Assembly: GCF_034314105.1 (NCBI RefSeq)
Contig: NZ_JAVIWJ010000001.1
Coordinates: 312,501-376,500 of the forward strand
DNA from: Pseudomonas sp. AB6
GTDB taxonomy: Bacteria > Pseudomonadota > Gammaproteobacteria > Pseudomonadales > Pseudomonadaceae
Length of the DNA: 64,000 nucleotides
Direction: 5' to 3'
Both the position numbers and the translations under genes were made by a program. Below, in pieces: positions 30,701 to 39,449 of the stretch. Below the pieces are notes generated by a model, which saw only the letters and a program-made list of their open reading frames with translations, had not been told where the DNA came from and did no database searches. Numbering within the stretch: the first letter of the stretch is position 1; each line of letters opens with the position of its first letter.

Positions 30701-30706
30701 TATAAT
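30701..30706 (+). promoter_or_regulatory. Candidate -10 box of ffh
   Basis: A perfect TATAAT lies 134 bases upstream of the ffh ATG. I find no good -35 at the right distance, so the start of the transcript is tentative. The rest of the 245-base ypjD-ffh spacer holds no gene. Confidence 0.45.
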
Positions 30707-30839
30707 CCGCCACCTGCTCAAGTCGCAGGCTCGTCGCAGGCTATTTTCAGTAGCCGTTTTAGCCTCTGTTCAGGCGCAGGGCTACCACGAGCCGGGCCGC
30801 ACCAACCGTGGGTTCACCAGGAACCTGAAAGGATCGCAC

Positions 30840-32216
30840 ATGTTTGAAAATCTTACCGAACGTCTGTCGCTGACGCTGCGCCATGTCACTGGCAAGGCCA
30901 AGCTGAACGAAGACAATATCAAGGATACGTTGCGCGAAGTGCGTATGGCGTTGCTCGAAGCCGACGTCGCCTTGCCGGTGGTCAAAGACTTCGTCAACAA
31001 GGTCAGAGACCGCGCCGTCGGCACCGAAGTGTCGCGCAGCCTGACACCGGGTCAGGCGTTCGTGAAGATCGTTCAGGCCGAACTTGAAGCATTGATGGGC
31101 GCGGCCAACGAAGATCTGGCACTCAACGTTACGCCACCGGCTGTCGTGCTAATGGCGGGTTTGCAGGGTGCGGGTAAAACCACCACCGCCGCTAAGTTGG
31201 CGCGTTTTCTAAAAGAACGCAGAAAGAAAAGCGTCATGGTGGTGTCGGTCGACGTCTATCGTCCTGCTGCCATCAAGCAGTTGGAAACCCTGGCCAACGA
31301 AGTCGGCGTTACCTTCTTCGCGTCCGATATCAGCCAGAAGCCAGTGGATATCGCACTGGCGGCGATTAAAGAAGCCACGCTCAAATTCATCGACGTCGTT
31401 ATCGTCGATACCGCCGGCCGCTTGCACATCGATGTCGAGATGATGGGCGAGATCCAGGCGTTGCACGCGGCAGTGAAGCCGGCCGAAACCCTGTTCGTGG
31501 TTGACGCCATGACCGGTCAGGATGCCGCCAATACCGCCAAGGCCTTTGGCGATGCGCTGCCATTGACCGGTGTGATTCTGACCAAGGTCGACGGTGATGC
31601 ACGCGGCGGTGCTGCGCTGTCGGTTCGGGCAATCACGGGCAAACCGATCAAGTTCATCGGTGTGGGCGAGAAGAGCGACGCGCTCGAACCGTTCCACCCG
31701 GACCGTATTGCGTCACGCATTCTCGGTATGGGCGATGTGCTCAGTCTGATTGAGCAAGCCGAGCAAGGTCTGGACAAAGAGAAAGCCGACAAGCTCGCGC
31801 AAAAACTGAAGAAAGGTAAGGGCTTCGACCTCGAAGACTTTCGCGATCAACTGCAACAGATGAAAAACATGGGCGGCTTAGGTGGCCTTATGGACAAGCT
31901 GCCAAGCATCGGCGGCATGAACGTGGCCCAAATGGGTAACGCTCAAGGCGCGGCCGAGAAGCAGTTCAAGCAGATGGAAGCCATCATCAATTCGATGACG
32001 CCTGCCGAGCGCCGAGACCCTGACCTGATCAGCGGCTCGCGCAAGCGCCGGATCTCCCTGGGTTCAGGTACTCAGGTGCAGGACATCGGGCGTCTGATCA
32101 AGCAGCACAAGCAAATGCAGAAAATGATGAAAAAATTCTCTGCGAAAGGCGGCATGGCAAAAATGATGCGCGGAATGGGCTCAATGATGCCCGGCCGCAC
32201 TGGCCCGAAAATGTAA
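30840..32216 (+). CDS. ffh: Signal recognition particle protein (Ffh)
   Basis: GTPase subunit of the signal recognition particle; it binds 4.5S RNA and nascent membrane-protein signal sequences. The 458-aa protein has the N-domain, a GTPase domain with P-loop G-L-Q-G-A-G-K-T-T-T, D-T-A-G-R and T-K-V-D-G-D, and a C-terminal Met-rich M-domain (M-A-K-M-M-R-G-M-G-S-M-M). AAAGGA precedes the ATG by about 7 bases. Followed by hairpins and the rpsP operon. Confidence 0.98.
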   Translation: MFENLTERLSLTLRHVTGKAKLNEDNIKDTLREVRMALLEADVALPVVKDFVNKVRDRAVGTEVSRSLTPGQAFVKIVQAELEALMGAANEDLALNVTPPAVVLMAGLQGAGKTTTAAKLARFLKERRKKSVMVVSVDVYRPAAIKQLETLANEVGVTFFASDISQKPVDIALAAIKEATLKFIDVVIVDTAGRLHIDVEMMGEIQALHAAVKPAETLFVVDAMTGQDAANTAKAFGDALPLTGVILTKVDGDARGGAALSVRAITGKPIKFIGVGEKSDALEPFHPDRIASRILGMGDVLSLIEQAEQGLDKEKADKLAQKLKKGKGFDLEDFRDQLQQMKNMGGLGGLMDKLPSIGGMNVAQMGNAQGAAEKQFKQMEAIINSMTPAERRDPDLISGSRKRRISLGSGTQVQDIGRLIKQHKQMQKMMKKFSAKGGMAKMMRGMGSMMPGRTGPKM

Positions 32217-32232
32217 TTGCAGTGCCCTCATA

Positions 32233-32248
32233 TGGAGGTTCGCCTCCA
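32233..32248 (+). terminator. TTCG-loop hairpin after ffh
   Basis: TGGAGG-TTCG-CCTCCA makes a 6-bp stem capped by a stable UUCG tetraloop in RNA, 17 bases after the ffh stop. A second imperfect stem (AATCCTGC with GCGGGATT, about 32251-32271) follows. T runs are weak, so the pair may be an mRNA-end stabiliser or partial terminator between ffh and rpsP. Confidence 0.5.
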
Positions 32249-32342
32249 GTAATCCTGCTTTTGGCGGGATTGAAATGCCGCTGTTTACAGCGGCTCCATA
32301 GCAGATCTCGATGGCATGGCGGTAGGCGCCTGAAAAAGACAT

Positions 32343-32370
32343 TTGCAAAAGTGCGGATATTCCTTAGAAT
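32343..32370 (+). promoter_or_regulatory. Candidate promoter of the rpsP-rimM-trmD-rplS operon
   Basis: TTGCAA (32343-32348) and TAGAAT (32365-32370) with a 16-base spacer lie 72 bases upstream of rpsP, behind the ffh hairpins. This supports independent transcription of the ribosomal operon. Confidence 0.55.
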
Positions 32371-32442
32371 ATGCGGCCTTTCGGGCACCTATGCCCGTTG
32401 TGCATCTTAGATTTGCAGCACGACTACAGGAACGATGCTTAT

Positions 32443-32694
32443 ATGCTTACCATCCGTCTTGCCCTCGGCGGCTCCAAAAAGCGCCCGTTTTACCATTTGA
32501 CCGTGACCGACAGCCGCAACCCGCGCGACGGTTCACACAAAGAACAAGTTGGTTTCTTTAACCCGGTTGCTCGTGGTCAAGAAATCCGCCTGTCTGTGAA
32601 TAACGAACGCGTTGCCTACTGGCTGAGCGTTGGTGCACAACCTTCTGAGCGCGTTGCTCAGTTGTTGAAGGACAATGCTAAGGCTGCGGCCTGA
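32443..32694 (+). CDS. rpsP: 30S ribosomal protein S16
   Basis: An 83-aa primary-assembly protein of the small subunit. The sequence starts [15 protein letters not shown] and contains D-S-R-N-P-R-D-G and F-N-P-V-A-R-G, all family hallmarks. First gene of the rpsP-rimM-trmD-rplS operon; rimM follows after 5 bases. The start has ACAGGAACG upstream. Confidence 0.98.
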   Translation: MLTIRLALGGSKKRPFYHLTVTDSRNPRDGSHKEQVGFFNPVARGQEIRLSVNNERVAYWLSVGAQPSERVAQLLKDNAKAAA

Positions 32695-32699
32695 GCAAT

Positions 32700-33236
32700 A
32701 TGAACGCGACGCCAACCATTGCAGATGATTTGATCGTTATCGGCAAGATCTACTCGATTCACGGCGTTCGCGGCGAAGTGAAGGTTTTTTCCTTTACTGA
32801 TCCAATTGGTAACCTCCTGGATTACAAACACCTCACGCTTCGGCGCGACGGTGAAGTACGACAGGTAGAGCTGGTCAGTGGACGCTTGCAAAACAAGTTC
32901 CTGGTCGCAAAGATCAAAGGTCTCGATGACCGTGAAGAAGCTCGTCTTCTGGCCGGTTTTGAAATCTGCGTTCCGCGTAACCTGTTCCCTGATCTGACCG
33001 ACGGCGAGTACTACTGGTACCAGCTTGAAGGTCTCCAGGTCATCGACCACCTCGGGCAATTGCTCGGGAAGATTGATCATCTGCTGGAAACCGGCTCGAA
33101 CGATGTAATAGTGGTCAAGCCTTGTGCAGGCAGCCTGGATGATCGCGAACGCTTGTTGCCCTATACAGAGCAATGCGTGTTGGCAGTCGACCTTGGTGCT
33201 GGCGAGATGAGGGTGGATTGGGATGCGGACTTCTAA
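32700..33236 (+). CDS. rimM: Ribosome maturation factor RimM
   Basis: Assists maturation of the 30S head domain, binding S19. The 178-aa protein has the N-terminal RimM barrel ([16 protein letters not shown]) and a C-terminal PRC barrel ([10 protein letters not shown]). Sits 5 bases after rpsP and 5 bases before trmD. Confidence 0.97.
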   Translation: MNATPTIADDLIVIGKIYSIHGVRGEVKVFSFTDPIGNLLDYKHLTLRRDGEVRQVELVSGRLQNKFLVAKIKGLDDREEARLLAGFEICVPRNLFPDLTDGEYYWYQLEGLQVIDHLGQLLGKIDHLLETGSNDVIVVKPCAGSLDDRERLLPYTEQCVLAVDLGAGEMRVDWDADF

Positions 33237-33241
33237 GCGAC

Positions 33242-33994
33242 ATGGCTAGCCTACGCGTAGAAGTGATCAGTTTGTTCCCCGAGATGTTTTCCGCCATCAG
33301 CGACTACGGCATTACCAGCCGTGCGGTGAAACAAGGGCTGCTACAGCTGACTTGTTGGAATCCGCGGGACTACACCACTGATCGTCACCACACTGTTGAT
33401 GATCGCCCTTTTGGCGGTGGTCCGGGCATGGTGATGAAGATCAAGCCTCTGGAAGATGCTCTGGTTCAGGCCAGGCATGCAGCAGGGGACGCGGCGAAGG
33501 TTATTTACCTGTCGCCACAAGGCCGTCAGCTGACTCAGTCGGCGGTACGCGAACTGGCGCAAGGGGAGGCTTTTATCCTCATCGCAGGTCGTTATGAAGG
33601 CATTGACGAGCGTTTTATTGAAGCTCATGTCGATGAAGAGTGGTCGATTGGCGACTATGTACTTTCCGGTGGCGAGCTGCCGGCGATGGTCCTGATAGAT
33701 GCGGTTACGCGGCTGCTGCCTGGAGCTTTAGGGCATGCGGACTCTGCGGAGGAAGATTCCTTCACAGATGGTCTGCTGGATTGCCCGCACTACACCCGAC
33801 CGGAGGTGTATGCGGATCAGCGTGTTCCCGACGTGTTGCTAAGTGGCAATCACGCACATATCCGGCGTTGGCGTTTACAGCAGTCCCTTGGGCGGACCTA
33901 TGAACGACGACCCGATCTTCTGGAAAGCCGCTCGCTTTCTGGAGAAGAGAAAAAGCTGCTGGCGGAATATATTCGCGAGCGGGACGATAGTTAA
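33242..33994 (+). CDS. trmD: tRNA (guanine-37-N1)-methyltransferase
   Basis: Makes m1G37 in tRNAs reading CNN codons, which prevents frameshifting. The 250-aa SPOUT methyltransferase has F-P-E-M-F near the start, [13 protein letters not shown], and the knot motifs G-R-Y-E-G-I-D-E-R and [14 protein letters not shown]. Start M-A-S-L-R-V follows rimM closely; the open frame upstream overlaps rimM and is not used. Confidence 0.97.
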   Translation: MASLRVEVISLFPEMFSAISDYGITSRAVKQGLLQLTCWNPRDYTTDRHHTVDDRPFGGGPGMVMKIKPLEDALVQARHAAGDAAKVIYLSPQGRQLTQSAVRELAQGEAFILIAGRYEGIDERFIEAHVDEEWSIGDYVLSGGELPAMVLIDAVTRLLPGALGHADSAEEDSFTDGLLDCPHYTRPEVYADQRVPDVLLSGNHAHIRRWRLQQSLGRTYERRPDLLESRSLSGEEKKLLAEYIRERDDS

Positions 33995-34037
33995 CGTATC
34001 GATGGTAGATCTTGATGATCTGCCTTAGGAGCACAGC

Positions 34038-34388
34038 ATGACTAACAAAATCATTCTGCAACTCGAAGCTGAGCAGATGACTAAAGAGATCCCTCCCTTT
34101 GCCCCGGGCGACACTGTTGTCGTTCAGGTGAAAGTGAAGGAAGGCGACCGTTCGCGTCTGCAAGCGTTCGAAGGCGTAGTAATTGCCAAGCGTAACCGTG
34201 GTGTAAACAGTGCTTTCACTGTTCGTAAAATCTCCAACGGTGTTGGCGTTGAGCGTACTTTCCAGACCTACAGCCCGCAAATCGACAGTATGGCTGTGAA
34301 ACGTCGCGGTGACGTTCGCAAAGCCAAGTTGTACTACCTGCGTGACCTGTCCGGTAAAGCAGCTCGCATCAAAGAAAAACTGTCCTGA
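34038..34388 (+). CDS. rplS: 50S ribosomal protein L19
   Basis: A 116-aa protein located at the 30S-50S interface. Hallmarks are [23 protein letters not shown] and [14 protein letters not shown]. It has a strong TAGGAG ribosome site. Last gene of its operon, followed by a classical terminator. Confidence 0.98.
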   Translation: MTNKIILQLEAEQMTKEIPPFAPGDTVVVQVKVKEGDRSRLQAFEGVVIAKRNRGVNSAFTVRKISNGVGVERTFQTYSPQIDSMAVKRRGDVRKAKLYYLRDLSGKAARIKEKLS

Positions 34389-34407
34389 TTTCAGTTTTTC
34401 CCGATGT

Positions 34408-34435
34408 AAAAAAGCAGCCTAAGGGCTGCTTTTTT
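34408..34435 (+). terminator. Rho-independent terminator after rplS
   Basis: AGCAGCC (34413-34419) pairs with GGCTGCT (34424-34430) across a TAAG loop. The stem is flanked by A5 before and T6 behind, a textbook intrinsic terminator that closes the ribosomal operon 20 bases after the rplS stop. Confidence 0.92.
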
Positions 34436-34536
34436 GTTGACCGAATAAAAGTCTCTACAGACATACAGAGAGATCGCTCTACGCTCTCATTTGTGAAAAA
34501 CTCCCGCTATTATTTTTCGCAGAATCCGTCACCCCC

Positions 34537-35433
34537 ATGCCCGCCATCGACCACCCTTTGATCGACCGTTTTCTAGACACCTTGTGGTTGGAAAAAGGCC
34601 TGTCGGATAACACCCGCGATGCGTATCGCAGCGACCTGGCTTTGTTCAATGGCTGGCTTCAGGAGCACGGTATCGAGCTCGATCAGGCCGGTCGTGAACT
34701 TATCCTGGATCACTTGGCATGGCGCTTGGAGAAAGCCTACAAGCCGCGTTCAACAGCTCGCTTTCTTTCAGGGGTTCGCGGTTTCTATCGGTACCTGTTG
34801 CGCGAAAAGATGATTCAGATCGATCCAACGTTACGCATCGACATGCCCCAGTTGGGTCGTCCGTTACCAAAATCAATGTCCGAAGCTGACGTTGAAGCGT
34901 TACTGGCCGCACCGGACCAGAGCGAAGCCATCGGTCAACGCGACCGGGCCATGCTCGAGGTACTCTATGCCTGCGGGCTACGTGTCACTGAGTTGATTGG
35001 CTTGACCCTTGAGCAAGTTAATCTGCGTCAAGGTGTTGTGCGTGTGATGGGCAAAGGCAGTAAGGAGCGCCTGGTGCCGATGGGGGAGGAGGCAATCATC
35101 TGGATTGAGCGCTACCTGCGTGATGCCCGTTCAGAGTTATTGAACGGGCGCCCTAGCGACGTTTTATTCCCCAGTCTGCGCGGTGAGCAAATGACCCGGC
35201 AAACGTTTTGGCATCGGATCAAGCAACACGCTATGGTCGCTGGCATCAGTAATTCGTTGTCACCGCACACCCTACGTCACGCGTTTGCGACTCATTTGCT
35301 CAACCACGGCGCCGACCTGCGCGTGGTCCAGATGTTATTGGGACACAGCGATTTATCCACCACGCAAATCTACACCCATGTGGCGCGCGCTCGGTTGCAA
35401 GAAATGCACGCCAAGCATCATCCGCGAGGATAA
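34537..35433 (+). CDS. xerD: Site-specific tyrosine recombinase XerD
   Basis: With XerC resolves chromosome dimers at dif under FtsK control. The 298-aa protein has the SAM-like N-terminal core-binding domain and a catalytic domain with all six active residues: Arg149 (G-L-R-V-T-E-L), Lys173, His244 and Arg247 (H-T-L-R-H), His270 (L-L-G-H) and Tyr279 (Q-I-Y-T-H). Upstream of dsbC in the same direction, as in other pseudomonads. This is the housekeeping recombinase, not a mobile-element integrase. Confidence 0.96.
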   Translation: MPAIDHPLIDRFLDTLWLEKGLSDNTRDAYRSDLALFNGWLQEHGIELDQAGRELILDHLAWRLEKAYKPRSTARFLSGVRGFYRYLLREKMIQIDPTLRIDMPQLGRPLPKSMSEADVEALLAAPDQSEAIGQRDRAMLEVLYACGLRVTELIGLTLEQVNLRQGVVRVMGKGSKERLVPMGEEAIIWIERYLRDARSELLNGRPSDVLFPSLRGEQMTRQTFWHRIKQHAMVAGISNSLSPHTLRHAFATHLLNHGADLRVVQMLLGHSDLSTTQIYTHVARARLQEMHAKHHPRG

Positions 35434-35594
35434 ACACCCGCTTTCCTCGGTCGGTCCCACATCAGCCGAAGTCGGCCTCACAGCCCTTATGTGATAGGCT
35501 TTGCCGGTTAGCAAATTGGGCATCACTAAAACGCCTTCGGTCCTCCGCGATCGCCGTTATTAGCTCCCCATAGACCATCGCCCGAGGAGTCCCC

Positions 35595-36335
35595 ATGCGC
35601 GTGCCCCAGATTTTCGCCGCTGCAGCTATTGTGTTGGCCAGTTCATTTAGTATGTTTGCCTTGGCTGATGATGCCGCCGATAAAGCCATCCGTAAAACCC
35701 TCGACACACTGAAGCTCGATGTGCCGATCGATAGTATTGCGGCCAGCCCGCTGAATGATTTGTACGAAGTGAAACTCCAGGGCGGCCGCGTGCTGTATGC
35801 CAGCGCTGACGGCCAGTTCGTGATGCAAGGTTATTTGTTTCAGATGCAGGACGGTAAGCCGGTCAACCTGACCGAGAAAGCCGAGCGTCTGGCTATTTCA
35901 AAAACAATCAATGGTATTCCTACAGCTGAGATGGTCGTCTACCCCGCCATCGGTGAAACCAAGTCGCATATCACCGTATTCACTGACACCACCTGCCCTT
36001 ACTGCCACAAACTGCATGCCGAAGTGCCGGAGCTGAACCGCTTGGGCATCGAAGTTCGCTATCTGGCCTTCCCGCGTCAGGGGTTAGGTTCACCAGGCGA
36101 CGAGCAGCTGCAAGCGGTTTGGTGTTCCAAGGACAAGAAAAGCGCCATGAACCGTATGGTTGAGGGCAAAAACATAGACTCGGTGAAATGCGCTAATCCT
36201 GTTTCCAAGCAATACGCCATGGGCCAGTCTATTGGGGTGAATGGTACTCCGGCCATCGTGCTGGCAGACGGCCAAGTCATTCCCGGTTATCAACCAGCAC
36301 CGCAAGTGGCCAAATTGGCGTTGAGCGCAAAATAA
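35595..36335 (+). CDS. dsbC: Thiol:disulfide interchange protein DsbC
   Basis: Periplasmic disulfide isomerase. The 246-aa precursor has a signal peptide (cleavage near A-L-A, about residue 24), a dimerisation domain and a thioredoxin fold with active site C134-P-Y-C137 and cis-Pro in G-V-N-G-T-P-A-I. A second Cys pair (in V-W-C-S-K and V-K-C-A-N) matches the structural disulfide of DsbC. Upstream of hom. Confidence 0.96.
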   Translation: MRVPQIFAAAAIVLASSFSMFALADDAADKAIRKTLDTLKLDVPIDSIAASPLNDLYEVKLQGGRVLYASADGQFVMQGYLFQMQDGKPVNLTEKAERLAISKTINGIPTAEMVVYPAIGETKSHITVFTDTTCPYCHKLHAEVPELNRLGIEVRYLAFPRQGLGSPGDEQLQAVWCSKDKKSAMNRMVEGKNIDSVKCANPVSKQYAMGQSIGVNGTPAIVLADGQVIPGYQPAPQVAKLALSAK

Positions 36336-36402
36336 TCCTGACATGCAGGGATAACCTCTGACGGTCAAGAGCGTGCGAATCATTAGCCGCTTCATTAATA
36401 GA

Positions 36403-36450
36403 GCCACCTCGCAGCAGGTGGCGGTTTTCGCGGCCGGCCTTGCGTCGGCC
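36403..36450 (+). terminator. Two tandem hairpins between dsbC and hom
   Basis: Hairpin one: GCCACCT (36403-36409) with AGGTGGC (36416-36422), then GGTTTT. Hairpin two: GGCCG (36432-36436) with CGGCC (36446-36450), then GTTTT. The first likely terminates dsbC transcripts. The second ends only 7 bases before the hom ribosome site (GGGGAG, 36458-36463) and could influence hom expression. Confidence 0.6.
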
Positions 36451-36469
36451 GTTTTATGGGGAGTTCATA

Positions 36470-37774
36470 GTGAAACCGGTCAAAGTAGGCATCTGTGGGC
36501 TTGGTACTGTCGGTGGCGGCACCTTTAACGTGCTTCAACGTAACGCTGAGGAAATTGCTCGTCGTGCCGGGCGTGGCATTGAAGTTGCGCAAATTGGCCT
36601 GCGTCGGCCAAATCCTAATTGCCAGGTAACCGGTATCCCTACGACCGCTGATGTTTTTGCCGTGGCCACCAACCCCGAAATCGATATTGTTATCGAACTG
36701 ATCGGGGGTTATACCGTTGCCCGCGAACTGGTGCTCAAAGCCATTGAAAATGGCAAGCACGTTGTAACTGCCAATAAAGCCCTGATCGCCGTGCACGGTA
36801 ACGAGATTTTTGCCAAAGCTCGCGAAAAGGGCGTAATCGTAGCGTTCGAAGCCGCAGTGGCTGGCGGCATTCCCGTGATCAAGGCGATTCGCGAAGGCCT
36901 TGCAGCTAACCGTATCAACTGGGTGGCCGGGATCATCAACGGCACGGGTAATTTTATTCTCACCGAAATGCGTGAGAAGGGTCGCACCTTTCCTGATGTG
37001 CTGGCGGAAGCTCAGGCATTGGGCTACGCCGAAGCTGATCCGACCTTTGACGTTGAAGGTATTGACGCTGCGCATAAGCTGACAATTCTTGCGTCCATTG
37101 CTTTCGGTATTCCGTTGCAGTTCGACAAGGCTTACACCGAGGGCATTACCAAGCTGACCACTGCGGACGTGAACTACGCCGAAGCGCTGGGTTACCGCAT
37201 CAAACACCTGGGCGTGGCACGCAGCACCGCCGCAGGTATCGAGTTGCGGGTGCACCCGACCCTGATCCCTGCTGACCGTCTGATTGCTAACGTCAATGGT
37301 GTGATGAACGCAGTGATGGTCAATGGTGATGCGGCAGGCTCGACCTTGTTCTATGGCGCCGGCGCCGGTATGGAACCCACCGCATCATCAGTGATTGCTG
37401 ATCTGGTCGACGTGGTTCGTGCCATGACCTGCGACCCTGAAAACCGCGTGCCGCACCTGGCTTTCCAGCCAGACTCGCTGTCCGCGCATCCGATTCTGCC
37501 GATCGAAGCCTGTGAAAGCGCTTATTACTTGCGTATTCAGGCCAAGGATCACCCCGGCGTCCTGGCGCAAGTGGCGAGTATTCTGTCGGAGCGCGGAATT
37601 AACATCGAGTCGATCATGCAGAAAGAAGTCGAAGAACACGACGGCCTGGTGCCGATGATTCTGTTGACTCACAGTGTGCTGGAGCAACGCATGAACGATG
37701 CCATTAAGGCACTGGAAGCGTTGCACGACGTGGTTGGACCGGTGGTTCGTATCCGCGTGGAGCATTTGAACTAG
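36470..37774 (+). CDS. hom: Homoserine dehydrogenase
   Basis: Reduces aspartate semialdehyde to homoserine, the branch point to threonine and methionine. The 434-aa protein has an NAD(P)-binding G-L-G-T-V-G-G-G at about residue 9, a catalytic domain with N-G-T-G-N-F-I-L and the A-Y-A-E-A-D-P-T-like region, and a C-terminal ACT domain (about 350-434, D-H-P-G-V-L-A-Q-V). The ACT domain suggests feedback by threonine. The start is GTG at 36470, placed after GGGGAG; the upstream open frame is not supported. thrC follows. Confidence 0.96.
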   Translation: MKPVKVGICGLGTVGGGTFNVLQRNAEEIARRAGRGIEVAQIGLRRPNPNCQVTGIPTTADVFAVATNPEIDIVIELIGGYTVARELVLKAIENGKHVVTANKALIAVHGNEIFAKAREKGVIVAFEAAVAGGIPVIKAIREGLAANRINWVAGIINGTGNFILTEMREKGRTFPDVLAEAQALGYAEADPTFDVEGIDAAHKLTILASIAFGIPLQFDKAYTEGITKLTTADVNYAEALGYRIKHLGVARSTAAGIELRVHPTLIPADRLIANVNGVMNAVMVNGDAAGSTLFYGAGAGMEPTASSVIADLVDVVRAMTCDPENRVPHLAFQPDSLSAHPILPIEACESAYYLRIQAKDHPGVLAQVASILSERGINIESIMQKEVEEHDGLVPMILLTHSVLEQRMNDAIKALEALHDVVGPVVRIRVEHLN

Positions 37775-37859
37775 GCAGCAGCAAGCTACAACAAAAGCAA
37801 ATCAACATCGCGGCAAGTTTCACGCCGCAAGCTGCAAGTAGAAGCCAAGCTGCTTTAAC

Positions 37860-37887
37860 TTGTAGCTTGTAGCTTGTAGCTTGCAGC
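37860..37887. repeat. Heptamer tandem repeat between hom and thrC
   Basis: TTGTAGC is repeated three times and followed by TTGCAGC in exact tandem. The repeat lies in a 133-base spacer that also holds scattered reversed units (GCAAGCTACAA near 37780) and a GCGGC...GCCGC hairpin (about 37810-37828). Arms on both sides could fold into a long imperfect hairpin. Similar heptamers occur at 57623-57643. Confidence 0.8.
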
Positions 37888-37907
37888 TCAAACCGAAGGT
37901 TGCCCCC

Positions 37908-39332
37908 ATGCGCTACATCAGTACCCGCGGCCAAGCGCCCGCGCTGAATTTCGAAGACGTGCTGCTTACTGGCCTTGCCAGCGATGGCGGCCTGTATGTG
38001 CCGGAAAACCTGCCGCGCTTTACCCAGGAAGAAATCGCCTCTTGGGCGGGCCTGGCGTATCACGAGCTGGCTTTTCGGGTGATGCGGCCCTTTGTCAGCG
38101 GCAGCATTCCAGATGCCGATTTCAAAAAAATTCTTGAAGAAACCTATTCGTCGGGAGAAAACGGCGTGTTTGCCCACGGCGGTATTGCGCCTCTGCGCCC
38201 GCTGAACGGCAACGAGTGGGTGCTTGAACTGTTCCATGGTCCGACCCTGGCGTTCAAGGACTTCGCCCTGCAACTGCTCGGGCGTTTGCTCGACTACGTG
38301 CTAGCCAAGCGTGGCGAACGGGTGGTGATTCTCGGCGCGACCTCCGGCGATACCGGCTCTGCTGCTATCGAAGGCTGCCGTCGTTGCGACAACGTCGACA
38401 TTTTCATCCTGCACCCGAACAAACGGGTGTCTGAAGTTCAGCGTCGGCAGATGACCACCATTGCGGGCGAGAACATTCACAACATCGCCATCGAAGGTAA
38501 CTTCGATGACTGCCAGGAAATGGTCAAGGCCAGCTTTGCCGATCAGGGCTTCCTGAAGGGGACGCGCCTGGTGGCGGTCAACTCGATCAACTGGGCGCGG
38601 ATCATGGCCCAGATCGTCTACTACTTTCACGCAGCCTTGCAACTTGGTGGCCCGGCGCGGTCAGTGGCGTTCTCAGTCCCAACAGGTAATTTTGGCGACA
38701 TTTTCGCGGGTTATCTTGCGCGTAACATGGGCTTGCCGATCAGCCAACTGATCGTGGCTACCAACCGCAATGACATTCTTCACCGCTTTATGAGCGGCAA
38801 TCAGTACACCAAGGAAACCTTGCACGCGACGTTGTCGCCGTCCATGGACATCATGGTTTCGTCGAACTTTGAACGCTTGTTGTTCGATATGCATGGACGT
38901 AACGGCGCATCTATTGCGGGCTTGATGGATACGTTCAAGCAAAGTGGCGCCTTTAGCGTCGATGCAGAGCGCTGGACCGAAACCCGCAAACTGTTCGATT
39001 CGCTGGCAGTCAGCGATGAAGAGACCTGCGAAACCATCGCCGAGGTGTTTGCAAACACAGGCGAAGTGCTCGATCCGCACACGGCGATCGGTGTCAAAGC
39101 CGCTCGCGATTGTCGCCGAAGCCTGGACACCCCGATGGTCATTCTGGGGACCGCGCACCCGGTCAAATTCCCGGAAGCGGTCGATAAAGCTGGTGTAGGA
39201 AAAGCGCTCGAGCTACCTGCACATCTATCTGATCTTTTTGTTCGTGAAGAAAAGTACACCGTACTGCCAAATGACTTGAAAGCCGTACATGACTTCGTTG
39301 CTCAGCACGGTAATCGCGGAGCACCTCTTTAA
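37908..39332 (+). CDS. thrC: Threonine synthase
   Basis: PLP enzyme converting phosphohomoserine to threonine. The 474-aa protein has N-terminal Y-I-S-T-R-G, PLP-lysine region F-H-G-P-T-L-A-F-K-D-F, and G-A-T-S-G-D-T-G-S-A phosphate-binding loop, all in place. Start M-R-Y-I-S-T matches the family; the nine upstream codons are part of the repeat-containing spacer. A terminator follows. Confidence 0.96.
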   Translation: MRYISTRGQAPALNFEDVLLTGLASDGGLYVPENLPRFTQEEIASWAGLAYHELAFRVMRPFVSGSIPDADFKKILEETYSSGENGVFAHGGIAPLRPLNGNEWVLELFHGPTLAFKDFALQLLGRLLDYVLAKRGERVVILGATSGDTGSAAIEGCRRCDNVDIFILHPNKRVSEVQRRQMTTIAGENIHNIAIEGNFDDCQEMVKASFADQGFLKGTRLVAVNSINWARIMAQIVYYFHAALQLGGPARSVAFSVPTGNFGDIFAGYLARNMGLPISQLIVATNRNDILHRFMSGNQYTKETLHATLSPSMDIMVSSNFERLLFDMHGRNGASIAGLMDTFKQSGAFSVDAERWTETRKLFDSLAVSDEETCETIAEVFANTGEVLDPHTAIGVKAARDCRRSLDTPMVILGTAHPVKFPEAVDKAGVGKALELPAHLSDLFVREEKYTVLPNDLKAVHDFVAQHGNRGAPL

Positions 39333-39357
39333 CGGTATCGTCGTGTAACAACATAAG

Positions 39358-39382
39358 GCCTGCCGTTTGGCGGGCTTTTTTA
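39358..39382 (+). terminator. Rho-independent terminator after thrC
   Basis: GCCTGCC (39358-39364) pairs with GGCGGGC (39369-39375, one G-U) across GTTT, followed by six T, 25 bases after the thrC stop. Confidence 0.85.
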
Positions 39383-39449
39383 TTTCCGCGTGCCACACTC
39401 GTGAGGTATTGGATCCATATGGAATGGAATAGCGGTGAAGGAATTCAGC

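Noticed and set aside
34537-35433. Tyrosine recombinase as a sign of a mobile element
   Set aside because: Sequence and position before dsbC match housekeeping XerD; no cargo, att repeats or compositional change around it.
35434-35594. Possible REP element between xerD and dsbC
   Set aside because: Short matches to TCGGTCCCAC are present but no convincing palindrome or second arm could be drawn.
36374-36560. Open frame crossing the dsbC-hom hairpins as a leader peptide for hom
   Set aside because: It has no enrichment of Thr, Met or Ile codons, no ribosome site and runs into hom out of frame.
39435-39449. GTG at 39435 as the start of the hybrid kinase
   Set aside because: The AAGGA at 39438-39442 is correctly spaced only for the ATG at 39450 and overlaps the GTG.
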